A stretch of 64,000 nt of DNA from Methanolinea sp. (GTDB taxonomy: Archaea; Halobacteriota; Methanomicrobia; Methanomicrobiales; Methanospirillaceae): assembly GCA_016699325.1 (NCBI GenBank), contig CP064971.1, positions 1,240,001 to 1,304,000 on the forward strand, in the 5' to 3' direction. A program made the position numbers and the translations under genes. The notes under the pieces were generated by a model. That model did not search any database. It worked only from the letters and a program-made list of their open reading frames with translations, and was not told where the DNA came from. Of this stretch, positions 25,810 through 34,675 are shown piece after piece. The first letter of the stretch is position 1. Every line of letters starts with the position of its first letter.

Positions 25810-28450
25810 CGCGATCCGCCCCTTTACGCCCACCGGCTTTCCTGTGAAGCTCATAGAGCACTTCAAGGGCCTGGCGGGGTGTCATGCTGTCCGGATCGAG
25901 ATCGTTGAGATCGGCGATGACAGGATCAGGGGTTGCCTGCGGCGCATCAACCAGCAACATCTGTGTATACCGCTTCACCCGTTCACCCGGATGCCCCCCG
26001 CCCTTGACCAGTTCATCGAGGATGGCGGCGGCACGCCCGGTCACGTCTGTCGGAACTCCTGCAAGAGTGGCGACGTGTATTCCGTAGCTCCGGTCGGTTG
26101 CCCCGGGAAGGAGAGTGTGGAGGAAGACCACATCTGATCCGGTGTCTCTGACGGCGAAATGACAATTTTTCACCCTCTTCAGATCAGATTCGGCGGTGAT
26201 AATCTCATGGAAATGCGTGGCAAAAAGCGTACGGGGTCCGGTTTGTTTTTTCCCATGCAAAAATTCGAGAACCGATCGCGCGATACAGTAGCCGTCAAGC
26301 GTGCTCGTACCCCGCCCAATCTCGTCGAGGATGACCAGACTCCTGCTGGATACGTTGTTCAGGATATTGGCAAGTTCGAGCATCTCCAGCATGAAGGTGC
26401 TCTGTCCGCTGGCGAGGTCGTCGAAGGCGCCTACCCGGGTAAAAATTCTGTCCACGAGGCCGATCCGGGCATGGGCGGCAGGCACAAAAGAGCCTGCCTG
26501 GGCCATGACAACGATGTGGGCCACGGCCCTCATATACGTGGACTTCCCGGCCATATTCGCACCGGTGATAATCAGTATCTGATCGCCGCCAGCGGAGAGG
26601 AGGGTGTCATTGGGAACAAAGGATACCCCAGGCGACTGTTCCACGACCGGGTGCCGGCCCTCCCGGATCAGGATATCGAGAGACTTGTCCACTACCGGCC
26701 GGGTGTAGCGATGGTGCACCGCAACTTCTGCCAGCGATGAGATGATATCAAGTACCGCCATGCCTTGCGAGATGGCCTGGAACAGGGGCATGGCCTCTGC
26801 CAGGGTATCGAGGAGCTTGGCATAGAGTTCCTGTTCAAGGGCAAGGAGGCCCTCCTCTGTGGTAACGATTACCGCTTCCTGCTCCCGGAGTGCAGGAAGG
26901 GTGAACCGTTCTCCGGTCGATGTTGTTTGCTTCCGTTCGTACTCTTTCGGGACCAGGTGGAGATTCGGCCTGGTCACCTCGATGTAGTACCCAAACACGG
27001 AATTGTACGCAACCTTGAGCGACCGGATCCCGGTCCGCTCCCGTTCCTGCTGCTGCAGGGCGACAATCCACTCCTTTCCCCGTGCGGATCGTGATCTGAG
27101 CATGTCAAGGTGAGAATCGTAGCCGTCCCGAAAGACTCCCCCGCTATGGGGAGAGACCGGCGGATTGTCAGTGATCGCCCGCCCGATAAGGTCAGTCATG
27201 GCCCCGGGATCGCCGAGATTTCCAAGTGCTCCGGAAACGAGCCGGGGCAATTCGCTTTCGGAAAGGGCGTCCTTGAGTGCAGGGACCGTGGAAAGGGATC
27301 GGGCAAGGGAGATAAGGTCCCGCGGCGACGCGGTCCGGCAGGAGATCCTCCCTGCAATCCGATCGATGTCTGCAGTTTTTGCGATTATCGCCCGGATTTT
27401 TGCACGGACCGGTGTATTTTTCGTAAAAAATTCAACACCATCAAGCCGGTCATTGATCCTCTCTACCGATAGGAGCGGGGTCGTAAGCCACTGCCGGAGG
27501 AGCCTGCTCCCCATCGGGGTTCCAGTCAAATCAAGGATGGAGAGGAGGGTCGGGTCTCCGGCCCTCCCCCTGATACTCCTGATAATCTCGAGGTTCCGCT
27601 GAGTGATACCATCGATCACACAGCCCTCGGATAACCGGTGGAAGGACAGGGACCTGATATGCGAGAGTTCTTTCCGTTGCATCTCTTTCGCGTACCGGAG
27701 TGCGATGGCGCCAGCCCTCACCGCTGCCGGGCACCCCAGGACCCCGGACCGCCCCAGCTCCTCTCCACCGAACTGCTCTTTTAAAAAAGATGATGCCTCG
27801 TCCGTGCCCGGAGATGCTCCGGTTATTGTGACCACGACCCCGCAGGTACGCACGATATCTCCAAGTTCATCGGCGAGGGCGGCGGGAAGGAGGCATTCTG
27901 CAGGCTGGTATCGTCGTATCTCAGAGACCAGATCCCCGTTCCCCCGGTCCCTGCTGCAGGCGGTAACCAGGAACTGGCCGGTGGAGAGATCGAGGAATGA
28001 AAGGCCCAGTTCGGTTTTTCGGTCACCGGGAACAACAGCCATCAGGAAACGGGCCTGTGGGGAGGAGAGCAAGTCTTCATCAATGGTCGTGCCGGGGGTT
28101 ACGACCCGCACTACCTCGCGCTTCACAATCCCTTTCACATGCCTGGCATCCTCGATCTGGTCGCAGACCGCCACGCGGTAGCCCTTAGCGATCAGCCGGG
28201 AGATATAGCCTTCTGCCGCATGGCAGGGGACGCCTGCGAGGGGGATCCTAGCGCCCGAACTGTCCCGTGACCGGGAGGTGAGCGCAATATCTAGCTCCCG
28301 GGATACGGTCTCCGCATCCTCGCAGAAGGTCTCGTAGAAGTCACCGATATGGAAGAACAGGATTGCGTCCTGATGCTGCTCTTTGATCGACCAATACTGG
28401 GCCATGGCCGGCGTCGTCTTTTCCACCGGCCGTGGGTTGCGCTCAGCCAT
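25802..28450 (-). CDS. mutS: DNA mismatch recognition ATPase MutS
   Basis: The 882-residue protein is bacterial-type MutS. The mismatch-reading Phe-X-Glu loop is in FHIGDFYETF near residue 30, preceded by TPAMAQYWSIKEQ. Connector and lever domains follow. The ATPase has Walker A ITGANMAGKSTYMR near 620, SFVPAAHARIGLVDRIFTRVGAFDDLASGQSTFMLEM (read across 642-678), and Walker B SLVILDEIGRGTS. ATG 28450 gives the family N-terminus; the 102 upstream codons of open frame do not resemble MutS. It is co-transcribed with mutL. In archaea this pair is a known acquisition from bacteria. Confidence 0.95.
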   Translation of the reverse strand: MAERNPRPVEKTTPAMAQYWSIKEQHQDAILFFHIGDFYETFCEDAETVSRELDIALTSRSRDSSGARIPLAGVPCHAAEGYISRLIAKGYRVAVCDQIEDARHVKGIVKREVVRVVTPGTTIDEDLLSSPQARFLMAVVPGDRKTELGLSFLDLSTGQFLVTACSRDRGNGDLVSEIRRYQPAECLLPAALADELGDIVRTCGVVVTITGASPGTDEASSFLKEQFGGEELGRSGVLGCPAAVRAGAIALRYAKEMQRKELSHIRSLSFHRLSEGCVIDGITQRNLEIIRSIRGRAGDPTLLSILDLTGTPMGSRLLRQWLTTPLLSVERINDRLDGVEFFTKNTPVRAKIRAIIAKTADIDRIAGRISCRTASPRDLISLARSLSTVPALKDALSESELPRLVSGALGNLGDPGAMTDLIGRAITDNPPVSPHSGGVFRDGYDSHLDMLRSRSARGKEWIVALQQQERERTGIRSLKVAYNSVFGYYIEVTRPNLHLVPKEYERKQTTSTGERFTLPALREQEAVIVTTEEGLLALEQELYAKLLDTLAEAMPLFQAISQGMAVLDIISSLAEVAVHHRYTRPVVDKSLDILIREGRHPVVEQSPGVSFVPNDTLLSAGGDQILIITGANMAGKSTYMRAVAHIVVMAQAGSFVPAAHARIGLVDRIFTRVGAFDDLASGQSTFMLEMLELANILNNVSSRSLVILDEIGRGTSTLDGYCIARSVLEFLHGKKQTGPRTLFATHFHEIITAESDLKRVKNCHFAVRDTGSDVVFLHTLLPGATDRSYGIHVATLAGVPTDVTGRAAAILDELVKGGGHPGERVKRYTQMLLVDAPQATPDPVIADLNDLDPDSMTPRQALEVLYELHRKAGGRKGADRGG

Positions 28451-28824
28451 ATCATGTATTGTGTCTTCACAAAACGACAAATGCATACCGATCTTCCCAC
28501 CCCCGGCCGACAGGCAGGATGATGTCCAGGAGAACCAAGAGCCGCTGCAGAAGCATGGCCGTTTCAGTGCCCACATGTTTTCTGCCTCGCCCCGATATTT
28601 ATCCAAGCGTGGCTGCGCCCGCAAAGAAACCCGGCTATCGGAGCCGCCAGGGACACTCTTCCTCGTTTTCCCCGGGTATACATTGATCCCCGAACCCTTG
28701 GTTGTGCCGGTCGCAACCACCCCCCACCCCCGTATCGATACGAGGCTCTCCTCCAAATACCAAATCTCTCATAGTGCCTGATCAGATTATATCCGGGATT
28801 CCGGGCCGTGGATGTGGAAAAAGA
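28451..28824. other. Intergenic region upstream of mutS
   Basis: No gene is supported. The mutS frame stays open to 28756, but its translation is low-complexity and unlike MutS. The mutS promoter and leader should lie here; no clear TATA box is recognised. Confidence 0.4.
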
Positions 28825-29301
28825 TCAGATATTTTTCAACGCAATCAGGTCCTTGACCCCGGTCAGCTTCCATACCAGCGACCTCTCCTCGAGCGCGATG
28901 GCCTCGGGAGGGTCTTGTGGGGAGTGCCCGAGAGCAGCGAGGATATTTTTCGAGAGGTGGCGCTCCTTGATCAGGTTCACGAATTCATCGCGGATGATCT
29001 TCTTCTCGATAGAATCGGTTACCTCATCGAGGTAACCCTGGAGGCTGACAAAGGTAAAAAACGAGAGATCGCGCGAGTACTTCTCAATTTCCACGGCGAC
29101 GTAAGGGCTTTTACGGAAGTATTCGATCTTCTTACCATACTTTGTCGAGAGGAAGTAGAGGAACCTTCCGTCATACACATAGAGAAAAGGTGCGATATAG
29201 GGATATTTTTCGCCCTGGAAGGCGATGCGGCAGACATAACCTTCTTCGATGAGCCGATCATAATCGCCTTTGTCCATCCGGGGTATTTTCACGATTTCCA
29301 T
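28825..29301 (-). CDS. Pyridoxamine 5'-phosphate oxidase-like FMN-binding protein
   Basis: The 158-residue protein is a split-barrel flavin-binding fold: MDKGDYDRLIEEGYVCRIAFQG at the N-terminus, YPYIAPFLYVYDGRFLYFLST (about 33-53), GKKIEYFRKSPYVAVEIEK near 56, and FVSLQGYLDEV near 86, matching PNPOx-type proteins such as NimA relatives. The C-terminal 50 residues form an added helical part. It probably binds FMN or F420. ATG 29301 is chosen. A TATA box at 29337-29346 lies about 36 bp upstream. Confidence 0.85.
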   Translation of the reverse strand: MEIVKIPRMDKGDYDRLIEEGYVCRIAFQGEKYPYIAPFLYVYDGRFLYFLSTKYGKKIEYFRKSPYVAVEIEKYSRDLSFFTFVSLQGYLDEVTDSIEKKIIRDEFVNLIKERHLSKNILAALGHSPQDPPEAIALEERSLVWKLTGVKDLIALKNI

Positions 29302-29336
29302 TGCGGTACCCTTGTGCACATAGCCACCCGTGCACC

Positions 29337-29346
29337 TTAAATATTT
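29337..29346 (-). promoter_or_regulatory. TATA box for the PNPOx-like gene
   Basis: The minus strand reads aaatatttaagg. It is 36-45 bp upstream of ATG 29301, consistent with a short leader. Confidence 0.6.
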
Positions 29347-29439
29347 GGAAATCCTGCCAAAAAAAAAACAACATGAACCCCTGGGTGAGACACATGCACG
29401 CAGAATGAAAATAGCGGGGGGGCCTGTCCTGAATATCGA

Positions 29440-29574
29440 GTAACTTCGCCAGGAGGAAGATGAGAAGGTAGTGTTTACAGAATTTTATGCTGAAAAACAC
29501 AGCCGTCTCATTAGGAAATATTGCATTGATCGATAAAATTGATCCGCCCGGGCCATCTCCAGAAGATCATTTAA
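29440..29574 (+). mobile_element. Internal-deletion relic of the 3-kb IS family
   Basis: 29440-29552 matches the left part of the 3066-4619 element from its inner repeat (acttcgccag) through the start of the transposase (ggatgagaaggtagtgttta, then ttgatcgataaaattgat). At 29553 the sequence jumps to a segment matching 4090-4115 (catctccagaagatcatt). About 880 bp of the transposase is therefore deleted, with a GATC shared at the junction. Confidence 0.8.
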
Positions 29575-29690
29575 GCTATAAGGAAGCCGTTGTGTAGCTG
29601 GCTCGGAAGATCCTCAAATTCGTCTGGCACCTCCTCACAAATGGCGAGATGTACAAGGAGAAAGATACTCTTCCAAAATCCTCATGTTTA
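29574..29690 (+). pseudogene. C-terminal remnant of an IS110-type transposase
   Basis: The frame beginning at 29574 reads SYKEAVV-stop-LARKILKFVWHLLTNGEMYKEKD, resembling the end of IS110-family (Transposase_20) proteins, which finish with a KLL-x-I-x-W-x-M-L motif and a short basic tail. It has an internal TAG and no upstream part. It abuts the IS relic at 29440-29574, suggesting one insertion into another. Assignment rests on about 25 residues. Confidence 0.45.
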
Positions 29691-29862
29691 CCGAATCCAC
29701 GGGAGGTTGGATTAATTTCTGTTTCTGCTGGTCTCGAATTGTTGGTTTAAGCCGGTTGCCAGATTGTTGAAGGACCCGATCTTTCTCAATGAGGAAATCC
29801 CTGGGAACCTGACGTCCCGGGTTTTCATGACAAATCCCTGAAAATAACATCATCGCGCTATT
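29691..29862. other. Intergenic, no feature seen
   Basis: No gene or structured element is supported between the IS110 remnant and the stop of the DUF364 gene. A minus-strand open frame here has no Shine-Dalgarno and reads across the IS relic. Confidence 0.4.
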
Positions 29863-30591
29863 TTAAAATGCGGAAAGCGCCACTTTGCGAACACCTTCAA
29901 TCTGCTGGAAGTTTGCCCCCTGCGAGACGAACTGCATTACGCAACGTTCATCAACTACGCGCGAGCCGGCAATGATTCCAGCCCCATACTCAAAGAGCAC
30001 AGGTGAGAGCGGGGTGCTCGGTCCAAGGACCATAACCAGTGCATCCGCGCGGCACAGGGCCAGCAGGTCATCGAGGGTGTGATTGATCAGGGCACTTCCG
30101 GTAAGGGCGACAACGTCGGCCTTTGGAATGAGGTCAGGGGCGGAATGTGCAGGGTAATCGTCTCCGAACGGTTTTTGCTCGATTACCCAGAGAGTACTGA
30201 CTGATTTCCGGAGCTGCGGGATAAAGGGAAAATGGCCTACCAGGGCCACGCTTTTCCCACGCCCCCGTTCTGCCAGTATCTGCGATGCATTGATATCGAC
30301 AGCATTTTTTTCATCTATGGGCAGGAGCGAGTTGATGGCTGCGATACCGATACCCGCTTCCAACAGGTTATCTGAGAGGGCATACGAAGCCAGTTCACGG
30401 GCACTTTTCTTATGAAGACGCCCGGCATTGCGCACCGGGGCGTCGTGGTGCATATGCGGGCTGGAGGGTGCGATGGTACTGGCGAGCCCACAGTAACGGC
30501 TGCACACCATGGTCCAGTGAGCACCCACGATGACATTTCGCACGGGCGCGTCTCCTGGGAGGGTGGCTAGGATATCGGTGAGAATGGTCAT
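29863..30591 (-). CDS. DUF364/DUF4213 putative heavy-metal chelation protein
   Basis: The 242-residue protein has an N-terminal DUF4213-like part (VRNVIVGAHWTMVCSRYCGLAST near 17, and ELASYALSDNLLEAGIGIAAINSLL near 66) followed by a Rossmann-like DUF364 domain (KSVALVGHFPFIPQLRK near 112, DVVALTGSALINHTLDDLL near 160, VMVLGPSTPLSPVLFEYG near 185). DUF364 proteins are thought to chelate or handle molybdenum or other metals, by context. It is divergent from the FmdE-like gene, which supports a molybdenum-enzyme connection. Confidence 0.85.
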   Translation of the reverse strand: MTILTDILATLPGDAPVRNVIVGAHWTMVCSRYCGLASTIAPSSPHMHHDAPVRNAGRLHKKSARELASYALSDNLLEAGIGIAAINSLLPIDEKNAVDINASQILAERGRGKSVALVGHFPFIPQLRKSVSTLWVIEQKPFGDDYPAHSAPDLIPKADVVALTGSALINHTLDDLLALCRADALVMVLGPSTPLSPVLFEYGAGIIAGSRVVDERCVMQFVSQGANFQQIEGVRKVALSAF

Positions 30592-30846
30592 GTGATATAC
30601 TGTTCCTGTCCGGGCTATTCAATCAACTCTTCCTTCGATGTGGACCTACTTCACACTGATCAGCCCATTTCTGATGATAACCAGCCTGATTCTGATATCT
30701 CGTTTCCCGGACCGGACAGCACATATCCATGTATCCTGTTTACAAGAACGACTCCGGACGGGAAATCCTCATGGGGAACGATATGGGAGATCTTTATGAT
30801 GGTTTGCCTGATTCAACCATTAATCTGACGAATTTAACAATAGCAA

Positions 30847-30856
30847 CCTATTTAGC
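30847..30856 (+). promoter_or_regulatory. Probable TATA box for the FmdE-like gene
   Basis: cctatttagc lies 22-31 bp before ATG 30878 in an AT-rich stretch, implying a very short or absent leader. Confidence 0.45.
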
Positions 30857-30877
30857 CGTTTTGATTGATATTTCCTC

Positions 30878-31516
30878 ATGCAATTGGTTCCAGAATATTC
30901 CCAGGTAGAAGTATCCGAGCGCCTCGTTGCTGCAGGAATAAAACCGGAATTGCGGGAATTTTTCAATAAATGCATCGATTTCCATACCTACGCTGCCCCC
31001 GGTCTCCTGATCGGGGTCTTCATGGTGGACTATGCCCTTGAATTGCTGGGAAAGAAACCTACCGATAGGATTTATGTCACCTGTGAAACGCACAAGTGCC
31101 TTCCGGACCCGCCACAGGTTATCATGCATGCAACGATCGGGAATCACCGGCTCCGGGTTCTCCCCATTGGCAAGTTCGCCCTGACCCTGACCCCTTTTTC
31201 TGCGAAAGAGTACGCAGATGGGGTGCGGGTATATATCGACCGGAAAAAACTTGAAAAATACCCGGTTGTGGCGCTCTGGTTCGACAACAGTCCTGATTTC
31301 AACGCCGGGACCATGAAGCGGCAGCTGGTAGACGAGATCCTCACCTCCGGGAGGGACATCCTCTCGTTTGATCGTATCAGGATGAAAGTAACCCACAAAA
31401 AGAAATGGCGCTCGGCAACCTGCCCTTCCTGCGGTGAGCAGATAGCCGAAGACCTGATGGAAGGGGGTATTTGCGCGGGATGCGGGAGCCTTGCGTATTA
31501 CGAGAAATGCCGATGA
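30878..31516 (+). CDS. FmdE-like protein (formylmethanofuran dehydrogenase subunit E family)
   Basis: The 212-residue protein has the FmdE core: FHTYAAPGLLIGVFMVDYALELLG near 36, and CETHKCLPDPPQVI near 69 with conserved Cys residues. A central domain with GVRVYIDRKKLEKYPVVALWF follows, and a C-terminal zinc ribbon CPSCGEQI...CAGCG. FmdE family members co-occur with molybdenum formylmethanofuran or formate dehydrogenases, but not all are structural subunits. Its neighbours DUF364, fdhD and moeA support a role in molybdopterin enzymes. There are 331 bp to fdhD downstream on the other strand. Confidence 0.85.
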   Translation: MQLVPEYSQVEVSERLVAAGIKPELREFFNKCIDFHTYAAPGLLIGVFMVDYALELLGKKPTDRIYVTCETHKCLPDPPQVIMHATIGNHRLRVLPIGKFALTLTPFSAKEYADGVRVYIDRKKLEKYPVVALWFDNSPDFNAGTMKRQLVDEILTSGRDILSFDRIRMKVTHKKKWRSATCPSCGEQIAEDLMEGGICAGCGSLAYYEKCR

Positions 31517-31528
31517 CATCGCACTACC

Positions 31529-31699
31529 ATGGTCGCACCTTCTGAAGGAAGAGGAAACGGTGAGCGGTCTGCCGGATCTGATGCCGGTCGGTGTGGTACG
31601 CTAACCGATCAGGACCGGGCAGAAAAGCCGCTGCAGGGTCTGCGTGGTGAAATCGTCATTGTTAGGGGATACCTGGAAGCCCTTGACGGGACCGGGTAA
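31529..31699 (+). CDS. Possible small hypothetical ORF
   Basis: This 56-codon frame begins 13 bp after the FmdE-like stop. The translation is Gly/Arg-rich, then ends in a helix-like RGEIVIVRGYLEALDGTG. No clear Shine-Dalgarno is seen (GATGACATCGCACTACC precedes). It could be a real short protein or a remnant. The rest of the 31700-31835 gap contains nothing recognisable. Confidence 0.3.
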   Translation: MVAPSEGRGNGERSAGSDAGRCGTLTDQDRAEKPLQGLRGEIVIVRGYLEALDGTG

Positions 31700-31835
31700 C
31701 AATTTTTCGTCCTGGAAAGGAATGGGTCTTCACCATAAAAACCTGTCAGCCTCTCTACGGAAGGTGTGACAGAATCGCTGGAAAATACCCTGTTTTCTCC
31801 GGCGACACTTCCACGGTAGAGGAGCCCCGGGGCGA

Positions 31836-32642
31836 TCAGAACCGAATCCTCTCCGGGCCGCTATAGATGACCATCCGGGGAGGCCTCACAAAGCCTGCCA
31901 GGGTGAGATTTACACGTCTGGCAAGATCGATTCCTGCCGCTGAGGGGGCATTGTTGGTTATCACGATGGGGATTCCGGAACGCCAGAATTTGCTTACCAT
32001 GCCGGCGGGCATCCTCCCCGAACAGGTGATAAATGTCCGGTCGAGATCGATCCCGGCGAGGATGGCTTTCCCGATCACCTTATCAACAGAATTATGACGC
32101 CCAATATCCTCGGCGTGAGCCACCACGTTCCCGCCGGCATCGAAGAGGACCGTGCAATGCGTCCCTCCCGTCTGTTTCCAGAGGACAGCGTGATCGTTTA
32201 AACAGCTCATCGCAGAAAAGATAGTATCCCGGGACACCAGTGTGGTTGATGTGATCTTGTTTCGTAACTCAGATGCATCAACAGCCATACCGAGACCTCC
32301 CGATGTCCGCAATTCGCGGTTCTGCAAGGGGATCTCCCCATTTAAGCCGGTGACCGTAACTGCAAGCTCGGGCAAAGAGATCCTGATGGCTCCGATCTGA
32401 TTCGCATGACGAATAATTCCTTCGCTGATCACGTATCCGCAGGCAAATTCTGCAAGATCAGCCGGGCTCACCATCTGTGTCGCAAGTTCATGGCCGTTCA
32501 CGATGAGCCGGACAGGCTCTTCCTGGCAGACGGTTACGGTCCGCTGAACCAGGTTCCCGCTCTCGTAGGCAAGAACTTCGTATTCGAGGGTAAGGAAGGG
32601 AGGTGAATCACCGATAACTTCAATGCGAGGACGATTGGCCAT
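31836..32642 (-). CDS. fdhD: Formate dehydrogenase accessory protein FdhD
   Basis: The 268-residue protein has FdhD landmarks: EEPVRLIVNGHELATQMVSP near 41, LAEFACGYVISEGII near 63, the WKQTGGTHCTVLFDAGG region near 155, and EDIGRHNSVDKVIGKAIL near 177. FdhD transfers sulfur from IscS to the molybdenum cofactor of formate dehydrogenase. The conserved Cys-X-X-Cys of E. coli FdhD (Arg-Thr-Gly-Cys-Gly-x-Cys-Gly) is here RTSGGLGMAVD, with no cysteine at either place. The gene is divergent from moeA with TATA-like elements for both in the gap. Confidence 0.92.
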   Translation of the reverse strand: MANRPRIEVIGDSPPFLTLEYEVLAYESGNLVQRTVTVCQEEPVRLIVNGHELATQMVSPADLAEFACGYVISEGIIRHANQIGAIRISLPELAVTVTGLNGEIPLQNRELRTSGGLGMAVDASELRNKITSTTLVSRDTIFSAMSCLNDHAVLWKQTGGTHCTVLFDAGGNVVAHAEDIGRHNSVDKVIGKAILAGIDLDRTFITCSGRMPAGMVSKFWRSGIPIVITNNAPSAAGIDLARRVNLTLAGFVRPPRMVIYSGPERIRF

Positions 32643-32659
32643 GATCCATGAAGTTACGT

Positions 32660-32765
32660 TATTCTTTTTAATAAATGTTCAAGGTTTACCAATTCTCCAG
32701 AAGCTGACAACTTGAGTAACATAATTAATTACAAAATGAAATTAATAAATTGTGATTTACAAGAC
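32660..32765. promoter_or_regulatory. Divergent promoter region fdhD/moeA
   Basis: Minus-strand acatttattaaaaag lies about 25 bp upstream of fdhD. Plus-strand gaaattaataaattg lies about 60-70 bp upstream of moeA. Both are TATA-like. Shared control of the pair is plausible. Confidence 0.5.
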
Positions 32766-32809
32766 CAGAGGCAGACAGTGGAGAATCATGTTTATCCCTG
32801 GAGATGCGC

Positions 32810-34675
32810 ATGAAACGCCGGTACTTCTCTCTAACCTCGTTCGATGATGCAATCCGCATCCTGAAAGAAACATTTCCTGCTCCGGGGGTGACGGAACGGG
32901 TATCCCTTGAGCAGGCAGTCGGAAGGGTGACTGCCGAACCGGTCTATGCACCATTCTCGGTACCGGAAGTGAACCTGTCCTCCATGGACGGAATCGCCGT
33001 GCGGAGTGCGGATACCGCCGGGGCGATGGACCGGCATCCTGTGACCCTCGAACACTTCCAGCGGGTTAACACCGGACAGGTCATTCCGCAGGGTTTTGAC
33101 GCGGTCATCATGATCGAGGATGTCTGGGTCAGTGATGGAACATGCAAGGTACGGAAATCGGCCTTTCCAGGACAATTCATAAGGCCTGCCGGAGAGGATA
33201 TCCGGAAAGGGGAACTGGTCCTTCCCCGCGGCCATATTGTACGGCCCTTTGACGTCGGGGCACTGGCAACCTATGGGATTCCGAGCCTGTTGGTGAGTTC
33301 GGTATCCATCGGCCTCATTCCCATCGGTGACGAACTGGTTCCTCCAGGGGTCAGGCCAAAGCCCGGGGCTGCCGTAGAGAGCAATACCCTCTTTGCACAT
33401 CACTACTTTTCCGGGATGGGTGCATCCTGTCACCGTTATCCCATTACCCGGGACGAGCCAGAATCGATCACTGCCATCATGTCCCGGGCGATCAGGGATC
33501 ATGACCTGGTACTCCTCTTCGGAGGATCTTCGGCTGGTACAAGGGATTATGCGGACCAGGTGATTTCATCGTGCGGGACTCTTCTCTTTCATGGCGTGGG
33601 AATGAAGCCGGGAACACCGGTGATGCTTGGGTCCGTCGAGAAAAAACCCGTATTCGGTGTACCGGGATTTCCTATTGCGGCAGCCTGCGTGATAAAGGAA
33701 TTCGTCGCACGGCTCCTGGAGTGGTGGGGGCTTGCACCCTACCCGATTTTCACTATACGGGCAGAACTCGCCCAGCGAATCGCCTCCGACCTCGGCTACG
33801 AAGAGTTCGTACATGTTTCAGCAGCCCGGGTCGGAAACCGTGTCTCTGTCATGCCTCATTCACGGGGAAACGGTATCCATATGTCCCTGGTAAGATCAGA
33901 TGGCTTCATCCAGATTCCCGCTTCGTACGAAGGTTATGAAGCCGGAGAAGAAGTCCCCGTGCAGCTGACAATACCACCGGCACATCTCGACAGGAACCTC
34001 CTGGTATGCGGAACCAGGGATGAGTGTATCCACACCCTCGGGGATCTCCTTACCACACGGGGTTTCTCCCTCCATTGCTGTAATACCTTGGATTCAAGGG
34101 CACTGCTTACCCTGCGGGAAAAGAGATGCCATGCTGCATCAGTTGCCCTGCCGCGGATCGGGTCATGGGTTGCATCCAATCTCTTCGATCCTGTAGATAA
34201 TACAACCTTTGTGAGAGTGACCGTTGCCGAGGCTGAGCTGGGGCTTGCTTCCCGGAGTGGGATTGTTCTCGATGATCTCATCGGGGTTCGTTTCATAAAC
34301 AGGCCACGGGGCACCACTGCCCGGACGCTTACTGATGAGATCCTCCTATCCTCGGGCATTACGCCACAGGTGGTGCCCGGGTATGAAAACCAGGTCAGGA
34401 GCGAAGAAGGTGTCATCACCGCCATACAAAATGGCAGCGCCGATACGGGTGTATGTCGGAAGAAAACAGCGGAGATATCGGCCCTTTCCTGGACTCCCCT
34501 GGGGTATGAATCATACAATCTGGTGATTCCCCTGTCCTACCTCGAGGACCCTGCAACAATCGGGATAATCTCGATCCTGAAATCAGGACTGTTCCGGGAC
34601 ATGATCGGTCGCACCGGTGGATACTCGACTGCGGGAAGCGGCCAGGTATCCCCCGTTTTCCCAACTACGGTGTGA
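32810..34675 (+). CDS. moeA: MoeA molybdopterin molybdenumtransferase fused to a periplasmic-binding-like domain
   Basis: The 621-residue protein has an N-terminal MoeA (about 1-395): SLTSFDDAIRIL, SLEQAVGRVTAEPV, SSMDGIAV, GQVIPQGFDAVIMIED, RPAGEDI, VESNTLF, LLFGGSSAGTRDY, and FGVPGFPIAA. The C-terminal about 220 residues form a LysR-substrate-like (PBP) domain with GDLLTTRGFSLHCCN, HAASVALPR, and SGIVLDDLIGVRFINRPRGTTAR. This fusion is known in archaea and may sense molybdate or tungstate. ATG 32810 has CTGGAG at proper spacing; ATG 32804 overlaps it. It inserts metal into molybdopterin for the Fwd and formate dehydrogenases. Confidence 0.93.
   Translation: MKRRYFSLTSFDDAIRILKETFPAPGVTERVSLEQAVGRVTAEPVYAPFSVPEVNLSSMDGIAVRSADTAGAMDRHPVTLEHFQRVNTGQVIPQGFDAVIMIEDVWVSDGTCKVRKSAFPGQFIRPAGEDIRKGELVLPRGHIVRPFDVGALATYGIPSLLVSSVSIGLIPIGDELVPPGVRPKPGAAVESNTLFAHHYFSGMGASCHRYPITRDEPESITAIMSRAIRDHDLVLLFGGSSAGTRDYADQVISSCGTLLFHGVGMKPGTPVMLGSVEKKPVFGVPGFPIAAACVIKEFVARLLEWWGLAPYPIFTIRAELAQRIASDLGYEEFVHVSAARVGNRVSVMPHSRGNGIHMSLVRSDGFIQIPASYEGYEAGEEVPVQLTIPPAHLDRNLLVCGTRDECIHTLGDLLTTRGFSLHCCNTLDSRALLTLREKRCHAASVALPRIGSWVASNLFDPVDNTTFVRVTVAEAELGLASRSGIVLDDLIGVRFINRPRGTTARTLTDEILLSSGITPQVVPGYENQVRSEEGVITAIQNGSADTGVCRKKTAEISALSWTPLGYESYNLVIPLSYLEDPATIGIISILKSGLFRDMIGRTGGYSTAGSGQVSPVFPTTV

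Noticed and set aside
28451..28756. Upstream extension of mutS by 102 codons
   Set aside because: The translation is unlike MutS, and the family start is at 28450.
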